DNA of 64,000 nucleotides from Thermus brockianus (GTDB lineage: Bacteria > Deinococcota > Deinococci > Deinococcales > Thermaceae): NCBI RefSeq assembly GCF_021462505.1, contig NZ_JAKEDV010000005.1, positions 1-64,000 of the forward strand, in the 5' to 3' direction. Below the pieces are notes generated by a model. It searched no databases and was not told the origin of the DNA. It saw only the letters and a program-made list of their open reading frames with translations. The position numbers and the translations under genes are program-made. Shown piece after piece: positions 1-8,472 of this stretch. The first letter of the stretch is position 1; every line of letters starts with the position of its first letter.

Positions 1-146
1 CCCACAACCTCATCCGGAGTCGGGTTCTCCTGAAGATGGCGGGGGTGGAGCTTTGAGGTAGCAAACGAAGGAATATGCAAACCCAGATCCGGAAGCCAAA
101 CGCCCAGGGGTATACTCCCAGGAGGGAGGCTTAGAGGAGAAGCCGG
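1..146 (+). other. left edge: possible tail of an upstream CDS
   Basis: A reading frame open from base 3 to a TGA at 54-56 could be the last 17 codons of a gene lying mostly outside the window; it is too short to identify. After it I see no gene, only a TATACT at 111-116 followed by AG-rich sequence. Nothing in this stretch is firmly assignable. Confidence 0.3.
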
Positions 147-159
147 TTACGAATGGTCT

Positions 160-212
160 TGCGCTACTGGCCCCCTGGTAGGGTATAATCCCCCCGGACC
201 GCGAAGGAGGTC
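160..212 (+). promoter_or_regulatory. dctP promoter and Shine-Dalgarno
   Basis: A TTGCGC at 160-165 and a perfect TATAAT at 185-190 are separated by 19 bases, slightly long. They are followed by AAGGAGGT about 5 bases before the ATG at 216. Unlike many genes in this window, dctP therefore has a conventional leader with a strong ribosome binding site. Confidence 0.65.
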
Positions 213-215
213 AAA

Positions 216-1295
216 ATGAAACGGCGTGATTTCTTGAAGAAGGCGGGTATCGGCGTAGCGGCCAGCGCAGCGTTCGGTACGGTCTATGCCCAGGCGCAGC
301 CCCAGGTGCGCTGGCGCCTGGCCTCCAGCTTCCCCAAGAGCCTGGACACCATCTACGGGGCGGCGGAGGTCTTGGCGGAAAGGGTTTCCGCCCTCACGGG
401 AGGCCGCTTCCAGATCCGGGCCTACCAGGCGGGGGAGATCGTACCCGGGCTTCAGGTGATGGACGCCGTGCAGCAGGGCACGGTGGAGGTGGGGCACACC
501 GCCAGCTACTACTTCGTGGGGAAGGCTTCGGTCCTGGCCTTTGACACCTCGGTGCCCTTCGGCCTCACCGCCAGGCAGCAGAACGCCTGGATGTACCACG
601 GGGGTGGCATTGAGCTCTTCCGCCCCATCTTCGCTGACTTCGGCATCATCCAGTTCCCGGGCGGCAACACCGGGGTGCAGATGGGGGGCTGGTTCCGCAA
701 AGAGATTAGGGGCCTGGCGGACCTCAAGGGCCTCAAGATGCGCATCCCCGGGCCTGGGGGCCAGGTGATGAGCCGCTTGGGCGTGGTACCCCAGGTCCTG
801 GCGGGCGGGGACATCTACCCAGCCCTGGAGCGGGGCGTGGTGGACGCCGCCGAGTGGGTGGGCCCCTACGATGACGAGAAGCTCGGCTTCTACAAAGTAG
901 CCCGCTACTACTACTACCCCGGATGGCACGAGCCCGGGCCCATGCTCTCCTTCTACGTGAACCTCCGGGAATGGCAACGCTTGCCCAAGGAGTACCAGCA
1001 GGCCTTTGAGGTGGCGGCAGCGGAGGCCAACCAGTGGATGATGGCCAAGTACGACCGGGTGAACGCCCCCGCCCTGCAACGCCTCATCAAGGCCGGGGTG
1101 CGCCTCAGGAAGTGGCCCGCCGAGGTCATGCGGGCAGCGCAGAAAGCGGCCTTTGACTGGTACGAGGAGGAGGCGGCCAAGGACGCCACCTACCGCAAGG
1201 TCTACACCGCCTGGAAGGCCTTCCGGGAGGAGCAGTACCGCTGGTTCGGGGTGGCGGAGCTCGGCTACGAGCAGTTCGCCTTCCCCGCTTCCTAA
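216..1295 (+). CDS. dctP: TRAP transporter substrate-binding protein (DctP family)
   Basis: A 359-residue periplasmic solute receptor for a tripartite ATP-independent transporter. The N-terminus is a twin-arginine signal (MKRRDFLKKAG, then a hydrophobic stretch and an AQA cleavage site near residue 27), so it is probably exported folded by Tat. The core has family features including QMGGWFRKEI, which carries the arginine that usually binds a carboxylate, and AAEWVGPYDDEK. It resembles Thermus TRAP receptors for lactate or 2-oxo acids; the actual ligand is inference. Its membrane partners dctQ and dctM lie convergently across a terminator, so the receptor is transcribed separately from its permease. 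Confidence 0.93.
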   Translation: MKRRDFLKKAGIGVAASAAFGTVYAQAQPQVRWRLASSFPKSLDTIYGAAEVLAERVSALTGGRFQIRAYQAGEIVPGLQVMDAVQQGTVEVGHTASYYFVGKASVLAFDTSVPFGLTARQQNAWMYHGGGIELFRPIFADFGIIQFPGGNTGVQMGGWFRKEIRGLADLKGLKMRIPGPGGQVMSRLGVVPQVLAGGDIYPALERGVVDAAEWVGPYDDEKLGFYKVARYYYYPGWHEPGPMLSFYVNLREWQRLPKEYQQAFEVAAAEANQWMMAKYDRVNAPALQRLIKAGVRLRKWPAEVMRAAQKAAFDWYEEEAAKDATYRKVYTAWKAFREEQYRWFGVAELGYEQFAFPAS

Positions 1296-1310
1296 GGGGG
1301 AAAACCTATA

Positions 1311-1341
1311 CCCCCCCGGGCTTTCCCGGGGGGGGTTTCTT
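1311..1341. terminator. bidirectional terminator between dctP and dctM
   Basis: A 10-bp stem CCCCCCCGGG/CCCGGGGGGG with a 4-base loop is followed by GTTTCTTTT on the plus strand, directly after dctP and abutting the dctM stop. It can serve both convergent units. Confidence 0.85.
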
Positions 1342-2835
1342 TTAGTAGCCCCGGACGAAAGCGAGGATGGGCTCCCGCAGGAGATAGGTGAGGAGGAGGA
1401 CCAGAAGCTGGAGCCCAATGAAGGGGATGCCCCCCAGGTAGATGTCCGCCGTCTTCACCTCCTTGGGGGCCACGTTCCTGAGGTAGAAGAGGGCGAAGCC
1501 GAAAGGGGGAGTGAGGAAGGAGGTCTGGAGGTTCACCCCCACCAGTAGACCAAACCAGAGCTTGTCAATCCCCAAGGCGTCGGCCCCGATGGCGAGGAGG
1601 GGCAGGGCGATGAAGGCGATCTCAAAGAAGTCAATGAAGAAGCCCAGGAGGAAGACGAGGACCATGACGAAGAGGATGAAGCCCACCTCGCCCCCCGGAA
1701 GCCCCGTGAGGAAGCCTTCCACCCAGAGGTCCCCGTCCACGCCCCGGAAGACCAGGCTGAAGAGGGTGGAGCCGATCAGGATGAAGATGACGAAGGCGGT
1801 GAGGCGGGCCGTACCCTCCATGGCCCCGTAGAGCACGGGGAAGGAAAGCCGGCGGTTTAGGGCGGCGAGGAGCAAGGCCCCCACCACGCCCATGGCCCCG
1901 GCCTCCGTGGGGGTGGCGAGGCCGATGAGCACCGTGCCCAGGACCAGGAAGATGAGGACCAAGGGGGGCACCATGGAGAGGAGGGCCCTCCGGAGGAGGG
2001 GGTTTTTCCGGATCCAGGGGAGGAGGAAAAGGGTCCAAAGGCCCAGGCCCAGTAGGACCTCCAGGCCCTCGAGCCAGCCGGGAAGGTGCAGAAACTCCCC
2101 CACCCGCCAGGCCCCCACCCCCACCAGGAGGTAGGAGAGGAGGGCGAAGGCCGCCTGCCCCTCCTTGCCGGCGTCGGGACGGGCTTCGGGCGGGAGGGCA
2201 GGAGCCCACTGGGGCCGGAAGAGGGCCACGTAGATGACGTAGAGGAAGTAAAGGGCCACGGTGAGCCCCGCCGGGATCAGGGCCGCCCGGTACATGTCCC
2301 CCACGCTCACCCCCAGTTGGTCCGCCAGGACGATGAGGACCACGCTTGGGGGGATGATCTGGGCCAAGGTGGCGGAGCCCAGGATGACCCCGCTGGCCAG
2401 GCGGGGGTTGTAGCCGTACTTGAGCATCACGGGCAAGGAGATGAGGCCCATGGCCATGACGCTCGCCGCCACCACCCCCGTGGTGGCGGCGAGGATGGCC
2501 CCCACGAAGACCACGCTCAGGGCGAGGCCTCCCCTTAGGGGCCCAAAGAGCTTGCCCATGGTGTCCAGGAGGTCCTCCGCCAGCCCGCTTCTTTCCAGGA
2601 TGATGCCCATGAAGGTGAAGAAGGGGATGGCTAGGAGGAGCTGGTTGGACATGATGCCGAAGATGCGGTCGGGCATGGCCCGAAGCAGGGGCGCCGGGAA
2701 GAGGTCCAGGGCGATGCCCAAAAAGCCGAAGACGATGCCCACCGCCCCCAAGGAGAAGGCCACGGGATAGCCAGAAAGCAGGAAGACTACGAGGGCGAGG
2801 AACATCAGGGGGGGCATGAGGGTTTCTAGGCTCAT
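1342..2835 (-). CDS. dctM: TRAP transporter large permease subunit (DctM)
   Basis: A 497-residue integral membrane protein of about twelve hydrophobic segments, the ion-coupled translocating subunit of the TRAP system. It contains the glycine-rich and proline-rich loops typical of DctM (for example GVVAASVMAMG, IPPSVVLIV and ATPTEAGAMG). The ATG at 2835 is preferred over an upstream in-frame start because it follows GGAGG spacing and overlaps the dctQ stop as ATGA. It forms a two-gene unit dctQ-dctM and should act with the DctP receptor encoded convergently at 216-1295. Function is confident from family; substrate is not known. Confidence 0.93.
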   Translation of the reverse strand: MSLETLMPPLMFLALVVFLLSGYPVAFSLGAVGIVFGFLGIALDLFPAPLLRAMPDRIFGIMSNQLLLAIPFFTFMGIILERSGLAEDLLDTMGKLFGPLRGGLALSVVFVGAILAATTGVVAASVMAMGLISLPVMLKYGYNPRLASGVILGSATLAQIIPPSVVLIVLADQLGVSVGDMYRAALIPAGLTVALYFLYVIYVALFRPQWAPALPPEARPDAGKEGQAAFALLSYLLVGVGAWRVGEFLHLPGWLEGLEVLLGLGLWTLFLLPWIRKNPLLRRALLSMVPPLVLIFLVLGTVLIGLATPTEAGAMGVVGALLLAALNRRLSFPVLYGAMEGTARLTAFVIFILIGSTLFSLVFRGVDGDLWVEGFLTGLPGGEVGFILFVMVLVFLLGFFIDFFEIAFIALPLLAIGADALGIDKLWFGLLVGVNLQTSFLTPPFGFALFYLRNVAPKEVKTADIYLGGIPFIGLQLLVLLLTYLLREPILAFVRGY

Positions 2836-3377
2836 TCCTGTACCTCCTTCTCCTCCTCGTCCCAAGGGGTGGCGCGGTACCCGGTGAGGAAGGCGATGCG
2901 TTTGATGAGTTCCGAGATGCCCTGGAGGAGCAAAAGGGCGAAGCCGAGGAGGACGGCCAGCTTGATGGGCCAGCGGGGCAAGCCCCCCACGTCCGGGGAC
3001 ACCTCCCGGATGGCCAGGGAGCTCATGGCCCAGGGCCAGGCCAGGTAGAGCACCCCAAGGGCCATGGGGAGGAGGAAAAGCACCGTGCCCACCACGTCAA
3101 TCCAGGCTTGGGTGCGGCGGCTAAGGCGGCCAAAGAGGAGGTCTATCCGCACGTGGGCGTTGTGCTTAAGGGCATAGGCTCCCCCCAGGAGGAAGATGAG
3201 GCTGAACATATACCACTGGGCCTCGAGGTAGGCGTTGGAGCTGTAGTTGAAGCCGTAGCGCAGGATGGCGTTGCCGGCGGAGAGGAGGGCCACCAGGAGG
3301 ACGAGCCAGACCACAAGCCGTCCCACCCCTTCCGTAAGGGCGTCTATGGTGCGGGATAAACCCAAGAAAAAGCGCAT
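2832..3377 (-). CDS. dctQ: TRAP transporter small permease subunit (DctQ)
   Basis: A 181-residue protein with four predicted transmembrane segments, matching the small DctQ subunit that joins the receptor to DctM. I chose the ATG at 3377 (MRFFLGLSRTIDALTEG): it is preceded by a G-rich stretch, and the extra residues of the longer frame look non-native. A conserved tryptophan-rich motif (EAQWYMFSLIFLLGGAYALKH, broken here only for description) sits in the second half of the membrane region. It overlaps dctM by 4 bases, implying translational coupling. Confidence 0.9.
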   Translation of the reverse strand: MRFFLGLSRTIDALTEGVGRLVVWLVLLVALLSAGNAILRYGFNYSSNAYLEAQWYMFSLIFLLGGAYALKHNAHVRIDLLFGRLSRRTQAWIDVVGTVLFLLPMALGVLYLAWPWAMSSLAIREVSPDVGGLPRWPIKLAVLLGFALLLLQGISELIKRIAFLTGYRATPWDEEEKEVQE

Positions 3378-3467
3378 ATTCTTACCCCCCAAGAAAACCG
3401 GCCCCATCCTACCGGGGAGGGAAGTGGGTGTCAATGCGTCCTGAAGGCAACTTTTCCAAACTTTTCC

Positions 3468-4676
3468 CTACCGGGCCCGGCGGATGGGGGCCACCAGGAA
3501 GGCTCCCATAAGGAAGAACCCCCCGGCCAGGAGGAAAAGGACCAGGTAGCCGAGGCCCTCTTCCCGGGCGTTCAGGAGGTCTATGGGCCGGCCGAAAGCG
3601 CCGGCCAACACCTGGGGCACCACGATGGAGGTCTGCCAGAGGCCCATGTCCGTGGCGTGGGCCTTGGGGTCTTGGAGTACATCCGCCACCAAGGCCCAGT
3701 CCACCGCCAGGTAGATCCCGTAGAAGAGCCCGAAGAGGAGGGAAAGGGCGAGGAGGAGGTCGTAACGGGGAAAGAGGAGGATAAAGGGCATCATGGCCCC
3801 AAGCCCCGCCCCCGAGAGGTAGATGAGCCGCTTGCGCCCAAGCCGGTCCGAGGCCCGGCCGGCGGGGACGCTGGCAAGCCCGGCTCCCAAGGAGATGAGG
3901 AGGCCTAGCAGGGCTACTGCCTGGAAGGGTTCTTCCGTGAGGGTGCGGCCCAGGGCCTGGAAGGTCCGCACCACGTCGGCCAGGTAGTACTGGAGGTAGG
4001 TCTGGGCCAGGTAGAAGCCCAGCATCACCAAAAAGCGGGTGAGGTAGACGAGGAGGAAGTCCCTATCCCGCCAGGGGGCGGCCATGGCCTCGAGGAAGGG
4101 GCGCCGGGAGCGGTGGGGCAGGGCCTCGGGGACCAGGGGAAGGCTAAGCCCCGCCCCCAAGAGGTTGAGGAGGGCGGCTACATAGGCCTGGGGCGCAAGG
4201 GGAAGGAGGAAGCCCATAGCGCCCCCCAGGACCTGGCCCAATACCTGGAGCGCCCCCATGTAGCCCGAGGCCTGGCCCCGCTCCCCTTTGGCCACCAGGT
4301 CGGGGATGAGGGCGCTATAGGGCCCCGTGGCCAGGTCGTCCGCCACCTGGAGGAGGAGGTAGGAAAGAAGGAGCACCCCGTAGCTAGGGGCGTGGACGAG
4401 GAGCACCAGGGCCAAGGCGGTGAGGAGGCTACCCCAAAGGAGAAAGGGCCGCCTTTTCCCCAGGCGGTCCGAGAGGTAGCCCATGAGGGGCGGGCCCAGG
4501 ATGGCCATCACCGCCCCTAAGGCGAAGAGGAAGCCCAGGCGGCTCGCCTTCTCCTCGGGAGGGGAGAGCTCCGCCACCTTGGCGGGAAGGAGGACCAAGA
4601 GGACCAGGAACCACTTGAAGCTGGTGGCGAACCAGTAAGCGGAGAGGCGGAGGAACCACCCAGGCCCGTGGCGCAT
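3468..4676 (-). CDS. major facilitator superfamily transporter
   Basis: A 402-residue secondary transporter with about twelve hydrophobic segments. The conserved MFS loop motif after helix 2 is visible (GYLSDRLGKRRPF) and repeats in the second half (GRASDRLGRKRLIY), so both six-helix halves are present. DDLATGPYSALIPDLV and HATDMGLWQ resemble sugar/cation-symporter-like and maltose-type MFS proteins, but I cannot assign a substrate. The start ATG at 4676 lacks a Shine-Dalgarno and lies 7 bases after a TAAGGT hexamer whose first three bases are the stop codon of the upstream usp gene, suggesting its own leaderless message. Confidence 0.88.
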   Translation of the reverse strand: MRHGPGWFLRLSAYWFATSFKWFLVLLVLLPAKVAELSPPEEKASRLGFLFALGAVMAILGPPLMGYLSDRLGKRRPFLLWGSLLTALALVLLVHAPSYGVLLLSYLLLQVADDLATGPYSALIPDLVAKGERGQASGYMGALQVLGQVLGGAMGFLLPLAPQAYVAALLNLLGAGLSLPLVPEALPHRSRRPFLEAMAAPWRDRDFLLVYLTRFLVMLGFYLAQTYLQYYLADVVRTFQALGRTLTEEPFQAVALLGLLISLGAGLASVPAGRASDRLGRKRLIYLSGAGLGAMMPFILLFPRYDLLLALSLLFGLFYGIYLAVDWALVADVLQDPKAHATDMGLWQTSIVVPQVLAGAFGRPIDLLNAREEGLGYLVLFLLAGGFFLMGAFLVAPIRRAR

Positions 4677-4683
4677 GGGCTTT

Positions 4684-4689
4684 ACCTTA
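4684..4689 (-). promoter_or_regulatory. putative -10 of the MFS gene, overlapping usp stop
   Basis: Read on the minus strand, TAAGGT lies 7 bases upstream of the ATG at 4676. The TAA is also the usp termination codon. No clear -35 is seen. Confidence 0.45.
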
Positions 4690-5520
4690 CCAGACCGTGG
4701 CCTCGGGCACCACCAAAAGGGGCAGGGGGCTTTGGGTGGAAAGCGCCTCTACCATGCGCCCAAGGCGGTGGCGCCAGGTGCTTTTGGCCTTGGAGCCCAG
4801 GACCAAGAGGTCGGCTTGCCGGGCCTGGGCCAGGCGCACCAGGTCCAGCTCGTCCTCTCCCGGGGAAACCTCCACCACCCCCGTGGCCTTGAGGAGGCCT
4901 CCCAGGAAGGCTTTGGCCCGCTCCAACACCTCCGCCAGGGAAAGCCTTTCCGGGTCCAGGTAGGTGGGGAAGCAACACCCCCCCTTGCCGCTCACCAGGT
5001 GGAGGGCGAAGACCTCGGCCCCCAAGGCCTTGCCCCAGGCCTCCGCCACCCGGAAGGCGGCGAGGGCCGCTGGGCTTTCGTCCAGGCCCACGGCGATGCG
5101 CCGGATATGGGTCAGGGCCTTGGGCAGGAGGAGGACGGGCACCTCCCCCCGGTGGAGGAGGTAGCGGGCCAGGCCGCCCCGGGCCAGGGCCTCGAGGGTC
5201 CCCGTAGCCCGTTGCCCCAGGAGGACCAGGCGGCTTTTTTGCGCCTCCCCCGCCACCACCTGGGCGGGAAAGCCCCGGAGGACCGTGGCCCTTATCCCCG
5301 TGGCCGAAAGGGCCTCCCGCACCTTGGCCTCCGCCTGCTCCAGGGCGGCCGCCAAGGCCTCCTTTAGCTCGGGGAAGCGTTGGGCCAGGGCGTCAAAGTA
5401 AGGGGTGGGCACCACGTGCAAAAGCTCGGCCTCCACCCCAAGCCCCCTTTCCAGGTGGCGGGCCGTGGCCACCAGGGCCTCGAGGGCCTCTCCCAGGTCC
5501 ACCGCCGCCAGGAGCCGCAT
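4687..5520 (-). CDS. tandem universal stress protein (UspA family)
   Basis: A 277-residue cytoplasmic protein with two UspA-like domains, residues about 1-140 and 141-277. Each has the nucleotide-fold pattern of a hydrophobic strand followed by DxG/DES and, near the end, a Gly-rich segment (LVLLGQRATG in the first; LLVLGSKAKSTWRH in the second) like the ATP-binding G-2x-G-9x-G motif. I use the ATG at 5520 (MRLLAAVDLG) because it is exactly 6 bases after a -10-like TATAGT; a longer frame exists upstream. Probable role: stress-related ATP-binding or signalling; partners unknown. It diverges from folP. Confidence 0.85.
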   Translation of the reverse strand: MRLLAAVDLGEALEALVATARHLERGLGVEAELLHVVPTPYFDALAQRFPELKEALAAALEQAEAKVREALSATGIRATVLRGFPAQVVAGEAQKSRLVLLGQRATGTLEALARGGLARYLLHRGEVPVLLLPKALTHIRRIAVGLDESPAALAAFRVAEAWGKALGAEVFALHLVSGKGGCCFPTYLDPERLSLAEVLERAKAFLGGLLKATGVVEVSPGEDELDLVRLAQARQADLLVLGSKAKSTWRHRLGRMVEALSTQSPLPLLVVPEATVW

Positions 5521-5540
5521 GCGTTCACTATAATCCAAAC
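5521..5540. promoter_or_regulatory. bidirectional leaderless promoter usp/folP with overlapping -10 boxes
   Basis: The whole spacer is 20 bases. On the plus strand TATAAT (5529-5534) is followed by 6 bases and the folP GTG at 5541. On the minus strand TATAGT (5532-5527) is followed by 6 bases and the usp ATG at 5520. The two hexamers share 4 bases and neither gene has room for a Shine-Dalgarno. Transcripts would start at or next to the start codons. Confidence 0.75.
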
Positions 5541-6359
5541 GTGCTTAGGCTTCGGGACCGCGCCCTTCCCTTGGACCGCCCCCTCCTCATGGGCATCCTC
5601 AACCTGACCCCCGACTCCTTCTCCGATGGGGGGCGCTACCTGGACCCGGAAAAGGCCTTGGCGCGGGCCAAGGCCATGGTGGCGGAGGGGGCGGACATCC
5701 TGGACCTGGGGGCCGAGTCCACCCGGCCCGGGGCGGACCCCGTGCCCGTGGAGGAGGAGAAAAGGAGGCTTCTCCCGGTGCTGGAGGCGGTCTTGACCTT
5801 GGGGGTGCCGGTGAGCGTGGACACCCGCAAGCCCGAGGTGGCGGAGGAGGCCCTAAAGCTTGGCGCCCACCTCCTGAACGACGTGACGGGCCTTCGGGAC
5901 GAGCGCATGGTGGCCCTGGCTGCCCGGTTCGGGGTGCCCGCCGTCATCATGCACATGCCCATGCCCGACCCCAAGACCATGATGGCCCACGCCCGCTACG
6001 GGGACGTGGTGCGGGAGGTGCGGGACTTCCTCAAGGCCCAGGCGGAAAGGGCCCTACGCGCTGGGGTGCCCCAGGTGGTCCTGGACCCAGGGTTTGGCTT
6101 CGGGAAACTTTTGGAGCACAACCTCGCCCTCCTAAAGCGCCTGGAGGAGATCGTGGCCCTGGGGCACCCGGTGCTGGTGGGGCTATCCCGCAAGCGCACC
6201 ATCGGGGAACTCACGGGGGTGGAGGTGCCCGATAGGCGCCTAGTGGGCTCTGTGGCTGCCCACCTCTTCGCCGTCCTGAAGGGGGCGAGGATCCTCCGGG
6301 TGCACGATGTGGCCGCCCACCGGGAGGCCCTTGCCGTGTGGCATGCCCTTTTGGGGTGA
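5541..6359 (+). CDS. folP: dihydropteroate synthase
   Basis: A 272-residue TIM-barrel enzyme that condenses p-aminobenzoate with 6-hydroxymethyl-dihydropterin diphosphate in folate synthesis. Both signature motifs are visible: MGILNLTPDSFSDGG near residue 17 and the loop LGAESTRPGADPV near residue 56; DPGFGFGK and GLSRK further on complete the substrate pocket. The start is a GTG placed 6 bases after TATAAT, so the message is probably leaderless. folB follows after 3 bases and makes a pterin precursor of the same pathway. Confidence 0.96.
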   Translation: MLRLRDRALPLDRPLLMGILNLTPDSFSDGGRYLDPEKALARAKAMVAEGADILDLGAESTRPGADPVPVEEEKRRLLPVLEAVLTLGVPVSVDTRKPEVAEEALKLGAHLLNDVTGLRDERMVALAARFGVPAVIMHMPMPDPKTMMAHARYGDVVREVRDFLKAQAERALRAGVPQVVLDPGFGFGKLLEHNLALLKRLEEIVALGHPVLVGLSRKRTIGELTGVEVPDRRLVGSVAAHLFAVLKGARILRVHDVAAHREALAVWHALLG

Positions 6360-6362
6360 GGC

Positions 6363-6749
6363 GTGGGGACCATTGCGCTTTTGGGGTTGGAGTTTTATGG
6401 CCGCCACGGGGTTATGCCCGAGGAGGGGCGGCTTGGGGCCCGGTTTGTGGTGGACCTCTGGCTTACCGTGGCCTTTGAGGGCAAGGGGGACCGGCTGGAG
6501 GAGACGGTGGACTACGCCGCCGTCTACGCCTTGGTGGAGGAGGCGGTGCGCCACCGCCGCTTCTACCTCATTGAGGCCCTGGCGGACCACCTGGCGGAGG
6601 CCCTTCTGGCGGCCTTTCCCCGCCTTCAGGGAGTGCGGGTGCGGGTGCACAAGCCCCACGCCCCCATCCCGGGCGTTTTCCGTGACGTGTACGCTGAGGT
6701 GACCAAAAGCCGGGGGATGATGCCGATAGGCGAAACCTCGGAACCGTAG
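6363..6749 (+). CDS. folB: dihydroneopterin aldolase
   Basis: A 128-residue protein of the tunnelling fold, normal length for FolB. It converts 7,8-dihydroneopterin to 6-hydroxymethyl-dihydropterin, two steps before the FolP reaction. The family start GLEFYGRHGVMPEE is present, with the conserved glutamate in the EERxLGxxF-like region, DYAAVY, and a C-terminal lysine in VHKPHAPI. It starts with GTG 3 bases after the folP stop, behind a GAGG, so the pair is an operon. Confidence 0.94.
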   Translation: MGTIALLGLEFYGRHGVMPEEGRLGARFVVDLWLTVAFEGKGDRLEETVDYAAVYALVEEAVRHRRFYLIEALADHLAEALLAAFPRLQGVRVRVHKPHAPIPGVFRDVYAEVTKSRGMMPIGETSEP

Positions 6750-6853
6750 ACCTTCTGGTGCTTTTGCAAGCTTCCGCCCTTCCCCTTTAGACCCGCCCCT
6801 TCGTGGGTCCAGCCATCCCGGGCTAGCCGGGCTTTGCCCCCAAGCCACACCGG
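6750..6853 (+). terminator. folB-sppA spacer with a weak terminator hairpin
   Basis: No gene is visible. CCCGG-GCTAG-CCGGG around 6818-6833 is followed by CTTTG, a hairpin with a short T-run that may end the folPB transcript before the sppA promoter. Confidence 0.4.
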
Positions 6854-6882
6854 TTGTCTTCTGGAACACCGGGTGTTTTACT
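6854..6882 (+). promoter_or_regulatory. sppA promoter (-35/-10), leaderless geometry
   Basis: TTGTCT at 6854-6859, a 17-base spacer, then TTTACT at 6877-6882. The ATG of sppA is 6 bases later, so transcription would begin essentially at the start codon. It is one of the few leaderless candidates here with a recognisable -35. Confidence 0.7.
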
Positions 6883-6888
6883 GGGGAC

Positions 6889-7818
6889 ATGAACCGAAAA
6901 CGTTGGCTAGCCCTTTTTCTCTTTCTTTTGGTCCTAGCCCTCGTGGCGGTAGGCCTAGGACGCCTTACCGCCTCCCGGGAAAACCGGGCCTGGCGGGAAG
7001 CCCCCCTTTACGGCGCAGGGGAAAAGGTCCTCCTCCTGGAGCTAAAGGGGAGCATCCCCACAGGCAAAGCCTTGGAGGACTTTCTCTCCCAAGCGCGCCA
7101 AGCCCGGGAGGACGAAACCGTCCGGGCCGTGGTCCTCCGGGTGGACAGCCCTGGGGGCGGGGTCACGGAAACCGAAGCCATCCACCGAGCCCTGAAGGCC
7201 GTGGCAGAGGCCAAGCCCCTCGTGGCTGCTTTCGGCAGCGTGGCAGCAAGCGGCGGCTACTACGCCGCCACCGCCGCCCAGGAAATCTTCACCCCACCGA
7301 CGGCCCTCACGGGTTCCATCGGGGTCATCTCCGTCATTCCCGAGGTGAGCGGCCTTCTGGAAAAGCTGGGCCTCAGGGTGGAAGTCCTGAAGGAGGGCGC
7401 CCTCAAGGACATGGCCTCCGGACTCAAGCCCCTGACCCCGGAGGAGAAAGCGGTGCTAAAGGCCTACATGCGGGAAGCCTACGAGCTCTTCCTCAAGCGG
7501 GTGGCCGAGGGAAGAAACCTTCCCCTGGAAAGGGTGCGGGCACTGGCGGATGGCCGCATCTACTCGGGCAAGCAAGCGGTGGCCCTGGGCCTTGCAGACC
7601 GGGAAGGCTACCTGGAGGACGCCGCCAAAAGGGCGGCGGAGCTCGCTGGCCTCAGCGCCTTCCAGCTCGTGCGGTATGAGAAGCCCAAGGGCCTCCTCCA
7701 GGAGCTCGTTGGCGAGGATAACCCCCTTGGCCTGAGCGAGGCGGAAGCGCTCCTTGGCCTCCTCTCGCAGAGCCGCTTCCGCCTGGAATACCGTTATCTG
7801 GGAGGTGGGCTATGGTAG
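6889..7818 (+). CDS. sppA: signal peptide peptidase SppA (short form)
   Basis: A 309-residue membrane-anchored serine protease that degrades signal peptides left in the membrane. One N-terminal hydrophobic segment (residues 6-24) anchors it. The ClpP-like core carries RVDSPGGGV, the nucleophile Ser121 in AASGGYY, and the general base Lys173 in EGALKDMAS, so the Ser/Lys dyad is intact. The length matches the single-domain bacterial form (octamer-forming) rather than the double-length E. coli type. It overlaps the following RDD gene by 7 bases. Confidence 0.95.
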   Translation: MNRKRWLALFLFLLVLALVAVGLGRLTASRENRAWREAPLYGAGEKVLLLELKGSIPTGKALEDFLSQARQAREDETVRAVVLRVDSPGGGVTETEAIHRALKAVAEAKPLVAAFGSVAASGGYYAATAAQEIFTPPTALTGSIGVISVIPEVSGLLEKLGLRVEVLKEGALKDMASGLKPLTPEEKAVLKAYMREAYELFLKRVAEGRNLPLERVRALADGRIYSGKQAVALGLADREGYLEDAAKRAAELAGLSAFQLVRYEKPKGLLQELVGEDNPLGLSEAEALLGLLSQSRFRLEYRYLGGGLW

Positions 7819-8219
7819 TGGCAAGCCCCTGGCGGCGGCTCGTGGCTTCTTTGCTGGACAGCCTGATCCTCGTGCCCCTCTCCCTCCTCCTCATGGCCCT
7901 AGCAGGGGTAAACCCCTTGGGCCCCACCACCTTAGCCCAGGACCTCCTCTTTCAGTGGCTTCCCGGCTGGGCCTACTACGTGGCCTTCACCGCCCTTTAT
8001 GGGGCCACCCCCGGAAAAATGCTCCTGGGGATAAAGGTGGTGCGGCTGGACGGCAAACCGGTGGACTGGCTCACAGCCTTCATGCGGGAGGTGGTGGGCA
8101 AGACCCTTTCCACCCTGCCCCTTCTACTCGGCTACTTCTGGGCCTTCTTCCATCCCAAACGCCAAGCGTGGCACGACCTCATCGCCGATACCTTGGTGGT
8201 ATATGGGAAAAACCCATAG
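7812..8219 (+). CDS. RDD family membrane protein
   Basis: A 135-residue protein with three hydrophobic segments. It shows the RDD pattern: Arg in RRLVASLLDS with the first Asp in helix 1, the GATPGKMLLGIKVVRLDGKPV loop typical of the family (split by a membrane turn), and WHDLIADTLVV with the last Asp near the C-terminus. RDD proteins are poorly characterised; some act as sodium or proton antiporters. It is translationally coupled to sppA, so a role in envelope maintenance is a guess. A short GCCCT/AGGGC hairpin at 8222-8234 follows. Confidence 0.88.
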   Translation: MVVASPWRRLVASLLDSLILVPLSLLLMALAGVNPLGPTTLAQDLLFQWLPGWAYYVAFTALYGATPGKMLLGIKVVRLDGKPVDWLTAFMREVVGKTLSTLPLLLGYFWAFFHPKRQAWHDLIADTLVVYGKNP

Positions 8220-8316
8220 GCGCCCTTTCAGGGCCTACCCGAGGGATGCCTGCCTTCCAACTCCCCTATCCCGGAAAGCGGGCTCGGGCAGGAAGGACCT
8301 AGAGAAACCGCACCAA

Positions 8317-8346
8317 TTGACAGCAAGAACCCCTTCGTGCTACCTT
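8317..8346 (+). promoter_or_regulatory. tRNA-Arg promoter
   Basis: A consensus TTGACA at 8317-8322, an 18-base spacer and TACCTT at 8341-8346, placing the transcript start about 6 bases before the mature tRNA 5' end. Confidence 0.75.
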
Positions 8347-8358
8347 TAGGTTCGGCTT

Positions 8359-8435
8359 GGGCCCGTAGCTCAGTTGGATAGAGCGGCTGACTACGGATCA
8401 GCAGGTCAGGGGTTCGAATCCTCTCGGGCCCGCCA
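8359..8435 (+). tRNA. tRNA-Arg (anticodon ACG)
   Basis: A full 77-base cloverleaf: 7-bp acceptor stem GGGCCCG/CGGGCCC, D-arm GCTC...GAGC, anticodon stem GCTGA/TCAGC around loop CTACGGA (anticodon ACG, likely edited to ICG to read CGN), and T-loop GTTCGAATC. The 3' CCA is encoded. Confidence 0.97.
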
Positions 8436-8440
8436 AGAAA

Positions 8441-8466
8441 CCCCCGGGTGCTCCCCGGGGGTTTTC
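8441..8466. terminator. terminator between the convergent tRNAs
   Basis: CCCCCGGG (8441-8448) and CCCGGGGG (8454-8461) form an 8-bp stem followed by TTTTCTTT on plus; on minus it is followed by TTTCTT. It separates tRNA-Arg from tRNA-Lys. Confidence 0.88.
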
Positions 8467-8472
8467 TTTGGG

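Noticed and set aside
216-240. Leaderless reading of dctP
   Set aside because: It has TATAAT 26 bases upstream and a perfect AAGGAGGT, so it is a leadered gene.
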